Origin: CADEEN01 sp963783785
Lineage (GTDB): Bacteria; Pseudomonadota; Gammaproteobacteria; Burkholderiales; Burkholderiaceae_C
Length of the DNA stretch: 64,000 nucleotides
Assembly (NCBI GenBank): GCA_963783785.1
Contig: CAWAOQ010000001.1
Location: 397,586 to 461,585 of the forward strand
Direction of reading: 5' to 3'
In this document: in pieces, positions 16,590-26,449 of the stretch
How the letters are laid out: every line of letters starts with the position of its first letter
Numbering within the stretch: the first letter of the stretch is position 1
Program-made: the position numbers and the translations under genes
The notes under the pieces: model-generated
What the model was told of the DNA's origin: nothing
The model's database searches: none
The model's input: the letters and a program-made list of their open reading frames with translations, nothing else

Positions 16590-18473
16590 ATGAACCGCTA
16601 CCCGTGGTGGAAATACGCGATCCTGGTGATCGCGCTGGTGGTCGGCGCGCTGTACACGGCGCCCAACTTCTATGGCGAGGCGCCCGCGGTGCAGGTCTCG
16701 TCCGGCAAGGCCACGGTCAAGGTGGAGCCGGCGCTGGTCGGTCGCGTCCAGGCCGCCCTCAGACAGGCGGGCCTGAACGCCGACTTCGTGGCGCTCGAGG
16801 GCAACTCGGTGCGCGCGCGCTTTGCCGACACCGACAGCCAGATCAAGGCCAAGGACACGATCGCCAAGGCGCTCAACCCGGATCCGAGCGAGGCCTCGTA
16901 CATCGTTGCGCTGAACCTGGTTTCGCGCTCGCCGCAATGGCTGGCCAGATTGCACGCGCTGCCGATGTACCTGGGACTCGATCTGCGCGGCGGCGTGCAC
17001 TTCCTGATGCAGGTCGACATGAAGGCGGCCGTGACCAAGAAGGCCGAATCGCTGACCGGTGATGTGCGCACGCTGCTGCGTGACAAGAGCATTCGGCACG
17101 CCGGCATCAGCCGCGACGGCAACACGGTCGAGGTGAGGTTTCGCGACAGGGCCGCGCTCGACGTCGCGAAGAACCTGCTCGCCGACCAGTTGCCCGACGT
17201 GGCGTGGACCGAGACCGCCGAGGGCGACGGCTTCAAGCTCGCCGGCGCGTTGAAGCCGCAGGCCGCCCGCGCGGTGCAGGATCAGGCCCTCAAGCAGAAC
17301 ATCACGACGCTGCACAACCGCGTCAATGAACTCGGCGTGGCCGAGCCGGTGATCCAGCAACAGGGCGCCGACCGTGTCGTGGTGCAGTTGCCGGGCGTGC
17401 AGGACACGGCCAAGGCCAAGGACATCATCGGTCGCACGGCGACGCTCGAAGTGCGGCTGGTCGACGACAGCGCCGAAGCTGCTGCGGCGGCGGTCGGCTC
17501 GGGCCCGGTGCCGTTCGGCACCGAACGCTATGTCGAGCGCGGCGGTGCGCCGCTGATCGTCAAGCGCCAGGTCATCCTGACCGGCGAGAACCTGACCGAC
17601 GCACAGCCCGGCTTCGACGGCCAGAACAGCAGCGAGCCGGCGGTGCACCTGACGCTCGATGCCAAGGGCGCACGCATCTTCCGCGACGTCACGCGCGAGA
17701 ACGTCGGCAAGCGCATGGCGATCCTGCTGTTCGAGAAGGGCAAGGGCGAGGTCGTGACGGCGCCGGTGATCCGCAGCGAAATCGGCGGCGGCCGGGTGCA
17801 GATTTCCGGCAGCATGAGCACCGTCGAAGCGGCCGATACCGCACTGCTGTTGCGTGCCGGGTCGCTGGCCGCGCCGATGGAGATCATCGAGGAGCGCACC
17901 ATCGGCCCCAGCCTGGGTGCCGAGAACATCAAGCTCGGTTTCAACAGCGTGATCTACGGCTTCTCCGCGATCGCCGTGTTCATGTGTGTCTACTACCTGT
18001 TGTTCGGCGTGTTCTCGACCATCGCGCTGGCCTTCAACCTGTTGCTGCTGGTGGCCTTGCTGTCGATGCTGCAGGCCACGTTGACGCTGCCGGGCATCGC
18101 GGCCATCGCATTGGCACTGGGCATGGCCATCGACGCCAACGTGCTGATCAACGAGCGCGTGCGCGAGGAACTGCGCAACGGTGCCAGCCCGCAAACGGCG
18201 ATCGCCACCGGCTACGAGCGTGCCTGGGGCACGATCCTGGATTCGAACGTGACCACGCTGATTGCCGGTCTGGCGCTGCTGGCCTTCGGCTCGGGGCCGG
18301 TGCGCGGCTTCGCGGTGGTGCACTGCCTGGGCATCCTGACCTCGATGTTCTCGGCGGTGGTGTTCTCGCGCGGCCTGGTCAACCTCTGGTATGGGCGGCA
18401 GAAGAAGCTGAAGGGGGTGTCGATCGGACAAGTGTGGCGGCCGGACGGCGCTCAACCCGTGGCCAAACCCTGA
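16590..18473 (+). CDS. secD: Protein translocase subunit SecD
   Basis: 627 residues and uninterrupted. After an N-terminal helix (YAILVIALVVGALYTAPNFY) comes the first periplasmic domain, with the conserved LGLDLRGGVHFLMQVDM motif, then a long P1 region and the C-terminal RND-type helices with GMAIDANVLINERVREELR. SecD uses the proton gradient, with SecF, to pull exported proteins through the Sec channel. It starts 44 bp after yajC and ends 12 bp before secF. Confidence 0.97.
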   Translation: MNRYPWWKYAILVIALVVGALYTAPNFYGEAPAVQVSSGKATVKVEPALVGRVQAALRQAGLNADFVALEGNSVRARFADTDSQIKAKDTIAKALNPDPSEASYIVALNLVSRSPQWLARLHALPMYLGLDLRGGVHFLMQVDMKAAVTKKAESLTGDVRTLLRDKSIRHAGISRDGNTVEVRFRDRAALDVAKNLLADQLPDVAWTETAEGDGFKLAGALKPQAARAVQDQALKQNITTLHNRVNELGVAEPVIQQQGADRVVVQLPGVQDTAKAKDIIGRTATLEVRLVDDSAEAAAAAVGSGPVPFGTERYVERGGAPLIVKRQVILTGENLTDAQPGFDGQNSSEPAVHLTLDAKGARIFRDVTRENVGKRMAILLFEKGKGEVVTAPVIRSEIGGGRVQISGSMSTVEAADTALLLRAGSLAAPMEIIEERTIGPSLGAENIKLGFNSVIYGFSAIAVFMCVYYLLFGVFSTIALAFNLLLLVALLSMLQATLTLPGIAAIALALGMAIDANVLINERVREELRNGASPQTAIATGYERAWGTILDSNVTTLIAGLALLAFGSGPVRGFAVVHCLGILTSMFSAVVFSRGLVNLWYGRQKKLKGVSIGQVWRPDGAQPVAKP

Positions 18474-18485
18474 GGAGCAAATCGC

Positions 18486-19522
18486 ATGGAATTCTTCAGG
18501 ATCCGCCGCGACATTCCGTTCATGCGCCACGCCCTGGTGCTGAACATCGTTTCTTTCCTGACCTTTGCCGCTGCGGTCTTCTTCCTGGCCACGCCGGGGC
18601 CTGCATTTGTCGATCGAGTTCACCGGCGGCACGGTGATGGAGGTCGAGTACGCGGCGGCGGCCGATCTCGCCAGGACCCGCACGGCGGTCGAGAGCCTGG
18701 GCTTCGGCGAGGTGCAGGTGCAGAACTTCGGCACCTCGCGCGACGTGCTGATTCGCCTGCCACTGCGTGGCGACATCAAGCAAAGCGAAGTTGCCGCGCG
18801 CGTGCTCGATGCGCTGTGCAAGGCCGAGTCGGGCAGCGTGGCGCACCAAGCAGTACACGACGCCGCAAGGCGAGCAGGTGAGCCGGCCGTCGTGCAGCAC
18901 GGCCGCCGGGGCTGAACCGCTGAAGCTGTCTCGTACCGAGTTCGTCGGCCCGTCGGTCGGCGAGGAACTGACCTGGGACGGTGTCAAGGCGCTCGCGGTC
19001 ACCATCATCGGCATCATGCTGTACTTGGCCGTGCGCTTCGAGTGGAAATTCTCGGTCGCCGGGATCGTCGCCAACCTGCACGATGTGGTCATCATCCTGG
19101 GCTTCTTTGCCTTCTTCCAATGGGAGTTCTCGCTGGCGGTGCTGGCTGCGGTGCTGGCGGTGCTGGGCTACTCGGTCAACGAGTCGGTGGTGATCTTCGA
19201 CCGGGTGCGCGAGGCTTTCCGCAAGTTCAGGAAGCTCAACACCCGCGAGGTCATCGACCACGCCATCACGAGCACCATCAGCCGCACCGTCATCACCCAC
19301 GGCAGCACGTTGATGATGGTGGTGGCGATGCTGATCTTCGGTGGCCCGACGCTGCACTATTTCGCCTTGGCGCTGACCATCGGCATCCTGTTCGGTGTCT
19401 ATTCGTCCGTGTTCGTGGCCGCGGCGATCGTGATGTGGCTTGGGGTCAAGCGCGAAGACCTCGTGAAAGTCTCCGCAAAGGACGGTGATCCGAACGATCC
19501 GAATGCCGGTGCGATGGTGTGA
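18486..19522 (+). CDS. secF: Protein translocase subunit SecF (two frameshifts)
   Basis: Three consecutive frames together encode about 344 residues: MEFFRIRRDIPFMRHALVLN with a first helix, then GLHLSIEFTGGTVMEVEYA, then FVGPSVGEELTWDGVKALAV and the C-terminal helices with YSVNESVVIFDRVRE and VITHGSTLMMVVAM. The breaks are near 18594-18595 and 18841-18844; each is repaired by removing one base. SecF is essential for efficient export in most bacteria, so these are most likely sequence errors. It is the third gene of the yajC-secD-secF operon. Confidence 0.9.
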
Positions 19523-19580
19523 ACGCACGGGTGCTGGTGTAGAGTCGTCGGACCCCCGCAACGAAAGCCACACCGAATCC

Positions 19581-21821
19581 ATGGCGACCGTCGGCGATCA
19601 AGCCAGTCTGGCCTTCGAGGCGCGCCGGCTCTACACGGAAGAACTGGTCAAGGGCCTTCCGGCACTGGTCGGTGCGGTGCAGGCTTGGACATTGGCGCCA
19701 GAACGCAGCTCGACGGGCTTCGAGCCGGCCCTGATCCGTCGCCTGCGCGACGCAGCGGACGCGCTCAAAGCGCACGGTGCGGCATGGCACCAGGGCGTCG
19801 TTGCAGCACTCCAGGAGGCCTTGCGCTACGGCGTCGCGGCATCGCGCACCGGCGATCCGGGCAGCAGCAAGCAAAAGCTTTCGCTGGTCGATGACGAGAC
19901 GATCGAGCGTGAGATCGTCACTTCGCGCCTCGCGCTGGCGATCATGGACCGTGCGAACTGGGAGTTCAACGACCTGCGCACCCGCGTGGCGCTGCTCGAG
20001 CGCCGCGAGGAGCTCGATCCGCACGACCTGCTTCGCACGCACGTGCTGGCACGCATCGTGGTGGAGGCATGGGCCGCAGCCGGCATGACCGACGAGGCGC
20101 TGCGCGACCTGCAGCCGGTGCTGCACGAGGAGTTCGGCTTGCTGGTGCAGGAGGCCTACCACGAGGCCAACAGCTGGCTGGTGTCGCAACATGTGTTGCC
20201 CGACGTCGATTTGCGGCCGCTGATCCGGCGCTCGCGCGGGGGCGCCACGACCGCCTACGGCGGGTTGGCCGGCGTGCATGAAGAAACGCGCATGATGACC
20301 CGCGCCGGTGGCGGCGACGCGCAGGGTGGCGCCGGCGACAACGCCATGGCCGTGCTGGCGCGGCTCAATCGCGTGATCGAGCGCCAGGTGCCTGCGTTTT
20401 CCGAGACCGTGCGGGGCGGCCAGCATCGAACGGTGTCGCCGGCGCTGGCCGAAGCGATCGGGCAGGCCCAGGTCGGCGTGCAGCGGCGCATCGTGCGCCA
20501 CGCCGACGGTGCGGCGGGCGCCACCATCTCACCGGCGCTGCTCGAGGAGTTGAACCTGCGCAAGCAGGCCCTCAAGCGCGCGGCCGAGTCGCCGATCGAG
20601 CGCGCCACCATCGAAATCGTGGCGTTGCTGTTCCAGAGCATCCTGACCGAGGAGCGCATTCCTTCGGCGGTGCGCGTCTGGTTTGCCCGGCTGCAGATGC
20701 CGGTGCTGCGCGTTGCGGTCGGCGAGCCCGACTTCTTCGCCACCGTCGATCATCCGGCGCGGCGCCTGATCGACCGCATGGGCGCCTGCGTGATGGGCTT
20801 CGACGCCTCGGCGAGTGCCGTGGGCGACTCGCTGGAAGGCGAGATCAAGCGCGTCGTGCAGGTGGTCGAGGCCTATCCCGATACCGGGCGGCGTGTCTTC
20901 CAGACCGTGCTGACGGAGTTCGAGCGCTTTCTCGAGAACTACTTCAAGAGCGAGAACAAGGCCACCATGCGTGGCGTATCGCTGGCCCAGCAGGTCGAGC
21001 AGCGCGAGACGCTGGCAATCCAATACACGATCGAGCTGCGCAAGATGCTCAATGAAGTGCCGGTGCAGGAAGGCGTGCGCCAGTTCCTGTTCCAGGTCTG
21101 GGCCGACGTGATGGCGGTGACGGCAGTCCGCAATGGCGCGCAAAGCGATGCCACCAAGGCCATGCGTGCCGCTGCGGCCGACCTGGTCTGGTCGGCAGGC
21201 GCGAAGGTCTCGCGCGAGGAGCGCGCCGAGGTCATCCGGCGCTTGCCGCCGCTGCTCAAGCAATTGCGCGACGGCATGGAGTCGGCCGGCGTGCCAGCCA
21301 GCAAGCGCGACGAGCACGTGCGTTCTCTCAACGACTCGCTGGCGGCGGCATTCAGCGCCAAGGCCGCGGCGATCCCGGCCGATCGGTTCGAGGAACTGCG
21401 CGAGCGCCTCGAAGCGCTCGAGGAACTGCTGCCCGACGCCAGCGATGTCGAGCTCGACCAGACACTGATGCTCGACATCTCCGGCGACGACAGTGGCGGT
21501 CTCGAGGTCGTGGGTGAGGGCGGTTCGATGCCGACGCCGGCAATGCTGTCCTGGGCCCGCGAGCTTCAGGTCGGCAGCTGGTACATGCTCGAGTACAACG
21601 ATCACAACGAGGCCGTGCAACTGGCGTGGCAAGGCTTGCGCCGACACCTCTCGCTGTTCGTGACCGCCTCCGGGCGCTGCCTGTTGTTCGATCAGCAGCG
21701 GCTGGCGTCGTACCTGCAGGCCGGCCTGTTGTTGCCGGCCCAGGACGAGGCGCTCACCGTTCGCGCCACGCGCACTGCACTGGCAAAACTGGATGGCGAC
21801 CCGGCGCGACTGCTGAACTGA
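19581..21821 (+). CDS. DUF1631 domain-containing protein
   Basis: 746 residues from the ATG at 19581. The whole length is a helical, charge-rich cytosolic protein of the DUF1631 family, with characteristic stretches such as EREIVTSRLALAIMDRANWE, NSWLVSQHVLPDVDL and the C-terminal LQVGSWYMLEYNDHNEAVQL followed by LSLFVTASGRCLLFDQQRLA, a beta-rich module reminiscent of PilZ-like ends. No biochemical function is known to me. The gene is uninterrupted and ends in front of a hairpin shared with the convergent smg gene. Confidence 0.8.
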   Translation: MATVGDQASLAFEARRLYTEELVKGLPALVGAVQAWTLAPERSSTGFEPALIRRLRDAADALKAHGAAWHQGVVAALQEALRYGVAASRTGDPGSSKQKLSLVDDETIEREIVTSRLALAIMDRANWEFNDLRTRVALLERREELDPHDLLRTHVLARIVVEAWAAAGMTDEALRDLQPVLHEEFGLLVQEAYHEANSWLVSQHVLPDVDLRPLIRRSRGGATTAYGGLAGVHEETRMMTRAGGGDAQGGAGDNAMAVLARLNRVIERQVPAFSETVRGGQHRTVSPALAEAIGQAQVGVQRRIVRHADGAAGATISPALLEELNLRKQALKRAAESPIERATIEIVALLFQSILTEERIPSAVRVWFARLQMPVLRVAVGEPDFFATVDHPARRLIDRMGACVMGFDASASAVGDSLEGEIKRVVQVVEAYPDTGRRVFQTVLTEFERFLENYFKSENKATMRGVSLAQQVEQRETLAIQYTIELRKMLNEVPVQEGVRQFLFQVWADVMAVTAVRNGAQSDATKAMRAAAADLVWSAGAKVSREERAEVIRRLPPLLKQLRDGMESAGVPASKRDEHVRSLNDSLAAAFSAKAAAIPADRFEELRERLEALEELLPDASDVELDQTLMLDISGDDSGGLEVVGEGGSMPTPAMLSWARELQVGSWYMLEYNDHNEAVQLAWQGLRRHLSLFVTASGRCLLFDQQRLASYLQAGLLLPAQDEALTVRATRTALAKLDGDPARLLN

Positions 21822-21862
21822 CGGACTGTGCGCCGGCGTGAGTCGGCCGAAGATCGCCGTCG

Positions 21863-21886
21863 AGACGGGCCCCGCCAGGCCCGTCT
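21863..21886. terminator. Hairpin between convergent DUF1631 gene and smg
   Basis: A perfect 9 bp stem, AGACGGGCC at 21863-21871 with 21878-21886, encloses a 6-base loop between the two convergent genes. On the plus strand it is followed by GCCTTTC, a weak T run, so it may act as a terminator, chiefly for DUF1631. Confidence 0.5.
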
Positions 21887-21891
21887 GCCTT

Positions 21892-22344
21892 TCAATGAAT
21901 CAGCCGCTCTTCGGGCGCGACGAACAGCTCATCGAGAATGAGCGCGTCCGGCTCCTCGCCCAGGCTCCAGAACACCATCAGCACGATCACCTTCAAGTCG
22001 TCGAGATCGATCGGCGTGGCGCCGATCGCCGTGGCGCGGTCGATCACCATCTCGCGCATCGGTGGCGGCAGCACCCCCGCCGATTCGAGGAAACTGACAA
22101 ACCCGATCGAATCCTCGCCGAGCAACTCCTGTTCGGCGGGCGAGTACACCCGCAAGGCGTTTGCACTCTGCTGGCCGCTGTAGCCCTGGGCGGTGCTGGC
22201 AAGGCCGTCGAGCCAGGTGAGCGCCTCCTGGATTTCGTCGCTTTCGAAGCCGACGGCCGACAGCTTGCGGGTCAGTTGAGCATGGTCCGGGCAGGCATCG
22301 GGCCGCCAGTAGTTTTCGTACAAATAGACCAACACGTCGAACAT
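21892..22344 (-). CDS. smg: DUF494/Smg family protein
   Basis: 150 residues starting at MFDVLVYLYENYWRPDACPD, the usual start of Smg proteins. The central segments VYSPAEQELLGEDSIGFVSF and VIDRATAIGATPIDLDDLKV and the end LILDELFVAPEERLIH match the family. The function is not settled; genes of this family lie next to dprA across proteobacteria. The gene starts 64 bp after the dprA stop on the same strand, consistent with an operon. Confidence 0.9.
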   Translation of the reverse strand: MFDVLVYLYENYWRPDACPDHAQLTRKLSAVGFESDEIQEALTWLDGLASTAQGYSGQQSANALRVYSPAEQELLGEDSIGFVSFLESAGVLPPPMREMVIDRATAIGATPIDLDDLKVIVLMVFWSLGEEPDALILDELFVAPEERLIH

Positions 22345-22408
22345 GAAAACACTATACCGCAGCGTCTGCGTCGCGAGCCCCAGCAGTGCTGTGCGAAAGT
22401 GCGCCGCC

Positions 22409-23523
22409 TCAGGCGCTGCCGCGGCGCTGGTACAGCCCACCGGGCAGGCGTGCAACGCGGCCCTGGAGTTCGAGTTCGAGCAGGCGCACGTTCAGGTCGG
22501 CGGTGCTCATCCCGGTGCGCGCCAGCAACGCATCCATGCGTCACCGGGTCATGGCCGAGGGCGTCGAGCACGGCATCCGTGTCGCGCGATGCCGCAGCCG
22601 GTGCGGCGACGGCGCCCTCATGCGCTGTCGCCGAGGCCGGTGCCCAGTTGAGCTCACCGAGGATATCGTCGGCCGAGTCGACCAGCTTGGCTCCCTGCTT
22701 GATCAACGCATGGCAGCCGCGCGACTGCGGTGAGTGAATCGAGCCGGGGATGGCGAACACTTCGCGGCCTGCTTCGAGCGCTTGCCTTGCCGTGATCAGC
22801 GAGCCCGACGCCAAGCGCGGCCTCGACCACCAGCGTGCCGCGTGAGAGCCCGGCGATCAACCGGTTGCGTCGTGGAAAGTTTTCCTGCAGGGGCGGCGTG
22901 CCGAGTTCGAACTCGGACAGCAGCAATCCTTCCCTGGCGATGCGGTGTGCGAGCGCGCGGTGCCGCGCCGGGTAGATGCGATCGAGGCCGGTGCCGACCA
23001 CGGCCAGCGTGCTGCCGCGGCCCGCCAGTCCGCCCTCGTGCGCCGCGCCGTCGATGCCCAAGGCCATGCCGGAAACGATGGTCAGTCCCGCGCGGCTCAG
23101 GTGCTCGGCGAACGCCCGCGCGTTGTCCAAGCCCTGGGCGCTCGGATTGCGGCTGCCCACCACCGCCAATGCGGGCGCGCCGAGCAGTTCGATCCGGCCC
23201 TGCGCGTACAGCAGCAGCGGCGGATCGGCCGTCTCGAGCAACAGGGCGGGATAGCCCGGGTCACCGAGCGTCAATACGTGGTGCGTGGCGGCGGCGCCGA
23301 GCCAGGCTTCGGTGGCGGCGAGTTGCGCCGCGTGGCCTTCGGGCTCGACGCTCAGCGCGCTCGCGAGCGACGGGCCGAGCAGTTCACGCAGCGTTGCTGG
23401 CCTGGCCGCGAACACCGCTTCGGGCGAGCCGCAGGCAGCCAACAGTCGGCGGGCGCTTTCGCGGCCGATGCCGGGCGTGCGCAGCAGGCGCAGCCAGGCA
23501 GGCAGGTCGTCGGGCCGGGCCAT
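22409..23523 (-). CDS. dprA: DNA-processing protein DprA (two frameshifts)
   Basis: About 370 residues after joining three frames. The first part has the helical N-terminus and the Rossmann-like DNA-processing domain (ALAVVGSRNPSAQGL, IVSGMALGIDGAAHEG, LAVVGTGLDRIYPARH, FPRRNRLIAGLSRGTLVVEA). The second continues SGSLITARQALEAGREVFAI and GCHALIKQGAKLVDSADDIL. The third is the C-terminal winged helix (DALLARTGMSTADLNVRLLE, then GRVARLPGGLYQRR). Breaks are near 22813-22814 and 22538, each explained by one extra base. DprA loads RecA on incoming single strands during transformation. It lies between the LysM gene and smg on the minus strand. Confidence 0.9.
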
Positions 23524-23549
23524 CGTGCAGGCCCCTGGCCCGGTGTCGG

Positions 23550-24704
23550 TCAGGGCTGCGCGAAGCGGTCGCCCGCGCTTACCGGTTGCTCGGCCTGCAG
23601 CACCAGGCCGTAGGACACCCGGTCGAAGACGCGGAAGACGATCAGCAGGCCGTGACGCTCATCGGGCAGCTTGATCTGTGCCGGCCTTTCGACCGTGCGA
23701 TCCGTGACCAACCGGCCGTCGCGCAGCACCGCCAGCACATGGCCACGTTCCATCCCGTCCTGGGCGCCGCGGTTGATCGAGACGACCTGGTTCTGGCCAG
23801 CAAGCAACGCCTCGCCATACACGGCAATGATCTGGCCGGTGACCGGCTTGGCCGGTGCGTGCGGGGAGAAACTGCCAAAGTCGCGCTGAGGCGCCGGGGC
23901 CAGTCGGTCGCCGACCGCCACTTCCTCCTTGACACTGAGCAGTTCGAAGGTGGCGGGCACGGCCATCGTCGACTTGCCGTCAGCCGTCGGCATGCTGCCG
24001 CCTTCGCGGATGTACTCGGCCGTGCCGAGAAAGCGTGCCTCGTAGCCGAGGACTTCATTGGTCATCGGGTCGCGCAGCGGTATCGCCTGACGGAACACGC
24101 GCCAGTCGCGCAGGCCGGCCAGGTCACCGAGCACATAGGCCTTGTCGCCGCGGCCCATCAGCACGCGCTCGTCGGACGCGGCCACCACGCGCGGTGCGCG
24201 CTCGAGTTCGTTGGCGCTGACGACGACCGCTTCGTTGAGGAACGGCGCGATCCGGTGCATCGCCACAGCGGGTATGCCACCGTCGCCCAGGGCTTCGCTG
24301 CGCACACGCGGGCTGAGCTTCACCGTGCCGTCGGGACCACCCTGGGCGACGCGCAGCCGCGCCCGCCCGCCCGACTTGTCGAGCACCAGCACCTGCCCTG
24401 GGTAGATCAGGTGCGGGTTGCGGATCTGGTCGAGGTTCATGCCCCACAGCTCCGGCCAGCGCCATGGGCTCTTCAGGAACAGCTTGGAGATATCCCACAG
24501 CGTGTCACCGCGCTTGACGGTGTGCGAGTCGGGCGCGTCGGGCGCAAGTTCCGACAGCGGCACGCCGGTCTGCGCCACTTGTTGCGCAGTGCCGCGCTGC
24601 TGCGGCGTGACCGGATAGTTGACTGCGCCCGCGCTGCCAACGGCCAGCATCAGGGCGCTGGCGACTGCGGTGGTGGCAAGGCTCGAGGCGTGTCGTCGGA
24701 TCAT
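23550..24704 (-). CDS. LysM-domain periplasmic protein
   Basis: 384 residues from the ATG at 24704 (MIRRHASSLATTAVASALML), which gives a typical signal peptide cleaved after SAGA. One LysM domain follows at about residues 60-110 (HTVKRGDTLWDISKLFL, then NPHLIYPGQVLVL), the peptidoglycan-binding module. The remainder is a conserved C-terminal region without a catalytic motif I recognise. Such proteins stand beside dprA and def in many betaproteobacteria. It probably binds cell wall in the periplasm. It starts 273 bp from the divergent def gene. Confidence 0.85.
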   Translation of the reverse strand: MIRRHASSLATTAVASALMLAVGSAGAVNYPVTPQQRGTAQQVAQTGVPLSELAPDAPDSHTVKRGDTLWDISKLFLKSPWRWPELWGMNLDQIRNPHLIYPGQVLVLDKSGGRARLRVAQGGPDGTVKLSPRVRSEALGDGGIPAVAMHRIAPFLNEAVVVSANELERAPRVVAASDERVLMGRGDKAYVLGDLAGLRDWRVFRQAIPLRDPMTNEVLGYEARFLGTAEYIREGGSMPTADGKSTMAVPATFELLSVKEEVAVGDRLAPAPQRDFGSFSPHAPAKPVTGQIIAVYGEALLAGQNQVVSINRGAQDGMERGHVLAVLRDGRLVTDRTVERPAQIKLPDERHGLLIVFRVFDRVSYGLVLQAEQPVSAGDRFAQP

Positions 24705-24903
24705 GAACAGGGTCTCCCGGGGCGCTGCCGGCGGCTGCAGCGATGAGAAAATGGTGCCGTTGTCAGGTCTTCGAGGTCTTTGAGCGCCCTGCCAGCGGCC
24801 ATCGGCACAGCCAGCGAAAATGCTCATACAGTTTGGCAGATTCTGCCTGTAAACCCTTGCTGTCGCAATGAAAACGCCCTGTGCGCGCGCTCGGCGTGGC
24901 ACC

Positions 24904-24977
24904 TTTCACGAACCCTGCTGTTGCGCGCCGCTCACGCCCGCGCCGCGCGCGGCGAGGTGTGCAGCATTTCACGAACC
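24904..24977 (+). repeat. Two direct copies of TTTCACGAACC upstream of def
   Basis: The 11-base word TTTCACGAACC occurs at 24904-24914 and again at 24967-24977, the second copy touching the def start codon. The spacing is 63 bp start to start. It could be a regulator site or chance; nothing else in the window was seen to share it. Confidence 0.4.
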
Positions 24978-25493
24978 ATGAGCCTGTTGCCGATCCTCCG
25001 TTACCCCGACCCGCGCCTGCACAAAGTCGCCAAGGCGGTGGCTGTCGTCGATGAACGCATCCGCGCACTGGTCGACGCCATGCTCGCGACGATGTACGAG
25101 GCCGACGGCATCGGCCTGGCCGCGACACAGGTCGACGTGCACGAGCGGGTCATCGTCATCGACACGTCCGATGGCCGCGACTGCCCGCGCGTGCTCATCA
25201 ACCCGGAACTTCTGGCGCAGAGCGACGAGATGGTGCTGGGCGACGAAGGCTGCCTGTCGGTGCCTGCGATCTACGACAAGGTGCCGCGCCACGCCCGCGT
25301 CACGGTGCGGGCGCTCGGCCGCGACGGCCAGCCCTACGAGTTCGAGGCCGAAGGCCTCGAGGCGGTGTGCGTGCAGCACGAGATGGACCACCTGGTCGGC
25401 AAGGTATTCGTTGAGTACCTGAGTCCGCTCAAGCGCGATCGCATCAAGGCCAAGATGCTGAAGAAGGCGCGCGACGAGGCGCAGCGCGTGTGA
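24978..25493 (+). CDS. def: Peptide deformylase
   Basis: 171 residues. All three deformylase motifs are present: GIGLAATQ, EGCLSVP and the metal-binding QHEMDHL, with H134, E135 and H138 in place. The enzyme removes the formyl group from the N-terminal methionine of new proteins. Its TGA stop overlaps the fmt start (TGATG), so the two are translationally coupled. The ATG has a copy of the TTTCACGAACC word directly before it and no strong Shine-Dalgarno sequence. Confidence 0.97.
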   Translation: MSLLPILRYPDPRLHKVAKAVAVVDERIRALVDAMLATMYEADGIGLAATQVDVHERVIVIDTSDGRDCPRVLINPELLAQSDEMVLGDEGCLSVPAIYDKVPRHARVTVRALGRDGQPYEFEAEGLEAVCVQHEMDHLVGKVFVEYLSPLKRDRIKAKMLKKARDEAQRV

Positions 25494-26425
25494 TGGCCAC
25501 GCCGTTGCGGGTGGTGTTTGCCGGGACGCCCGCGTTTGCTGCCACGGCATTGGCGGCCATCTGCCGCGCCGGCTTGTTCGTGCCGCTGGTGCTGACCCAG
25601 CCCGACCGCCCGGCCGGTCGCGGCCTCAGATTGCAGCCCTCGCCGGTCAAGCAGTTCGCATCGCAGCACGGGCTGCCACTGATCCAGCCCCAGGGCCTGA
25701 AGCTCGACGGCCGCTTCGCCGAAGACGCGGGCGCCGCGCGCGAGGCCTTGCTGGCGGCGCGCGCCGACGTCGTCGTGGTGGCGGCCTATGGCCTGATCCT
25801 GCCGCCGTGGCTGCTCGAACTGCCGCGTCTGGGGTGCCTGAACATCCACGCCTCGTTGTTGCCGCGGTGGCGCGGCGCGGCGCCGATCCAGCGAGCGATC
25901 GAGGCCGGCGACAGCGAGACAGGCATCACCATCATGCAGATGGATGCCGGGCTCGACACCGGCGACATGCTGCGGGTCGGCCGCGAGCCGATCCGCGCCA
26001 GCGACACCGCGGCCAGCCTGCACGACAGGCTGGCTGAACTTGGTGCGGCGCTGATCGTTCAGGCGCTGGCCGATGCAGCGCGTGGCGCACTGGTGCGCAC
26101 GCCACAGCCCGCCGACGGCGTGACCTACGCGCACAAGCTCGCCAAATCCGAAGCGGCCATCGACTGGCGCCGGCCCGCCGACGAAATCGAGCGCCGCGTG
26201 CGCGCGTTCGATCCACAGCCCGGGTGCCACTTCGATTTCGAGGGCCAGACGATCAAGCTCTGGCGTGCGAAGGTGAGCACCGGCTTCGGCGCTGAGCCCG
26301 GCAAGTTCGAGGTCGTTGGCGGTGGCTTGCGTGTGGCCTGCGGCGCCGGCGCACTCGATCTGCTCGAGCTGCAGCGTCCCGGCGGGCGTCGCCAGCCGGT
26401 CGCCGCGTTCCTCGCTTCGCGTTGA
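25493..26425 (+). CDS. fmt: Methionyl-tRNA formyltransferase
   Basis: 310 residues from the ATG that overlaps the def stop; a GTG one codon earlier is also in frame. The formyltransferase core is clear: RVVFAGTPAFAATALAA, LTQPDRPAGRGLRLQPSPVK, the catalytic NIHASLLPRWRGAAPIQ with the HxSxLPxxRGxxPI pattern, and MDAGLDTGDML. The C-terminal domain includes PGCHFDFEGQTIKLWRA. It formylates initiator Met-tRNA and works as a pair with the preceding deformylase. The azlCD pair follows 24 bp downstream. Confidence 0.97.
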   Translation: MATPLRVVFAGTPAFAATALAAICRAGLFVPLVLTQPDRPAGRGLRLQPSPVKQFASQHGLPLIQPQGLKLDGRFAEDAGAAREALLAARADVVVVAAYGLILPPWLLELPRLGCLNIHASLLPRWRGAAPIQRAIEAGDSETGITIMQMDAGLDTGDMLRVGREPIRASDTAASLHDRLAELGAALIVQALADAARGALVRTPQPADGVTYAHKLAKSEAAIDWRRPADEIERRVRAFDPQPGCHFDFEGQTIKLWRAKVSTGFGAEPGKFEVVGGGLRVACGAGALDLLELQRPGGRRQPVAAFLASR

Positions 26426-26436
26426 AGAAGCGCGGC

Positions 26437-26442
26437 GACAAT
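26437..26442 (+). promoter_or_regulatory. -10-like element abutting azlC
   Basis: GACAAT lies 7 bases before the azlC ATG at 26450, so a transcript starting from it would begin at or next to the start codon. The same spacing recurs at several genes in the window. Confidence 0.35.
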
Positions 26443-26449
26443 GCCGCGC

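Noticed and set aside
16455..18821. 788-codon open frame on the minus strand across secD
   Set aside because: It is a shadow of secD, with no recognisable sequence.
22734..24746. 670-codon plus-strand frame opposite dprA and the LysM gene
   Set aside because: It is antisense to two recognisable genes, with no motifs of its own.
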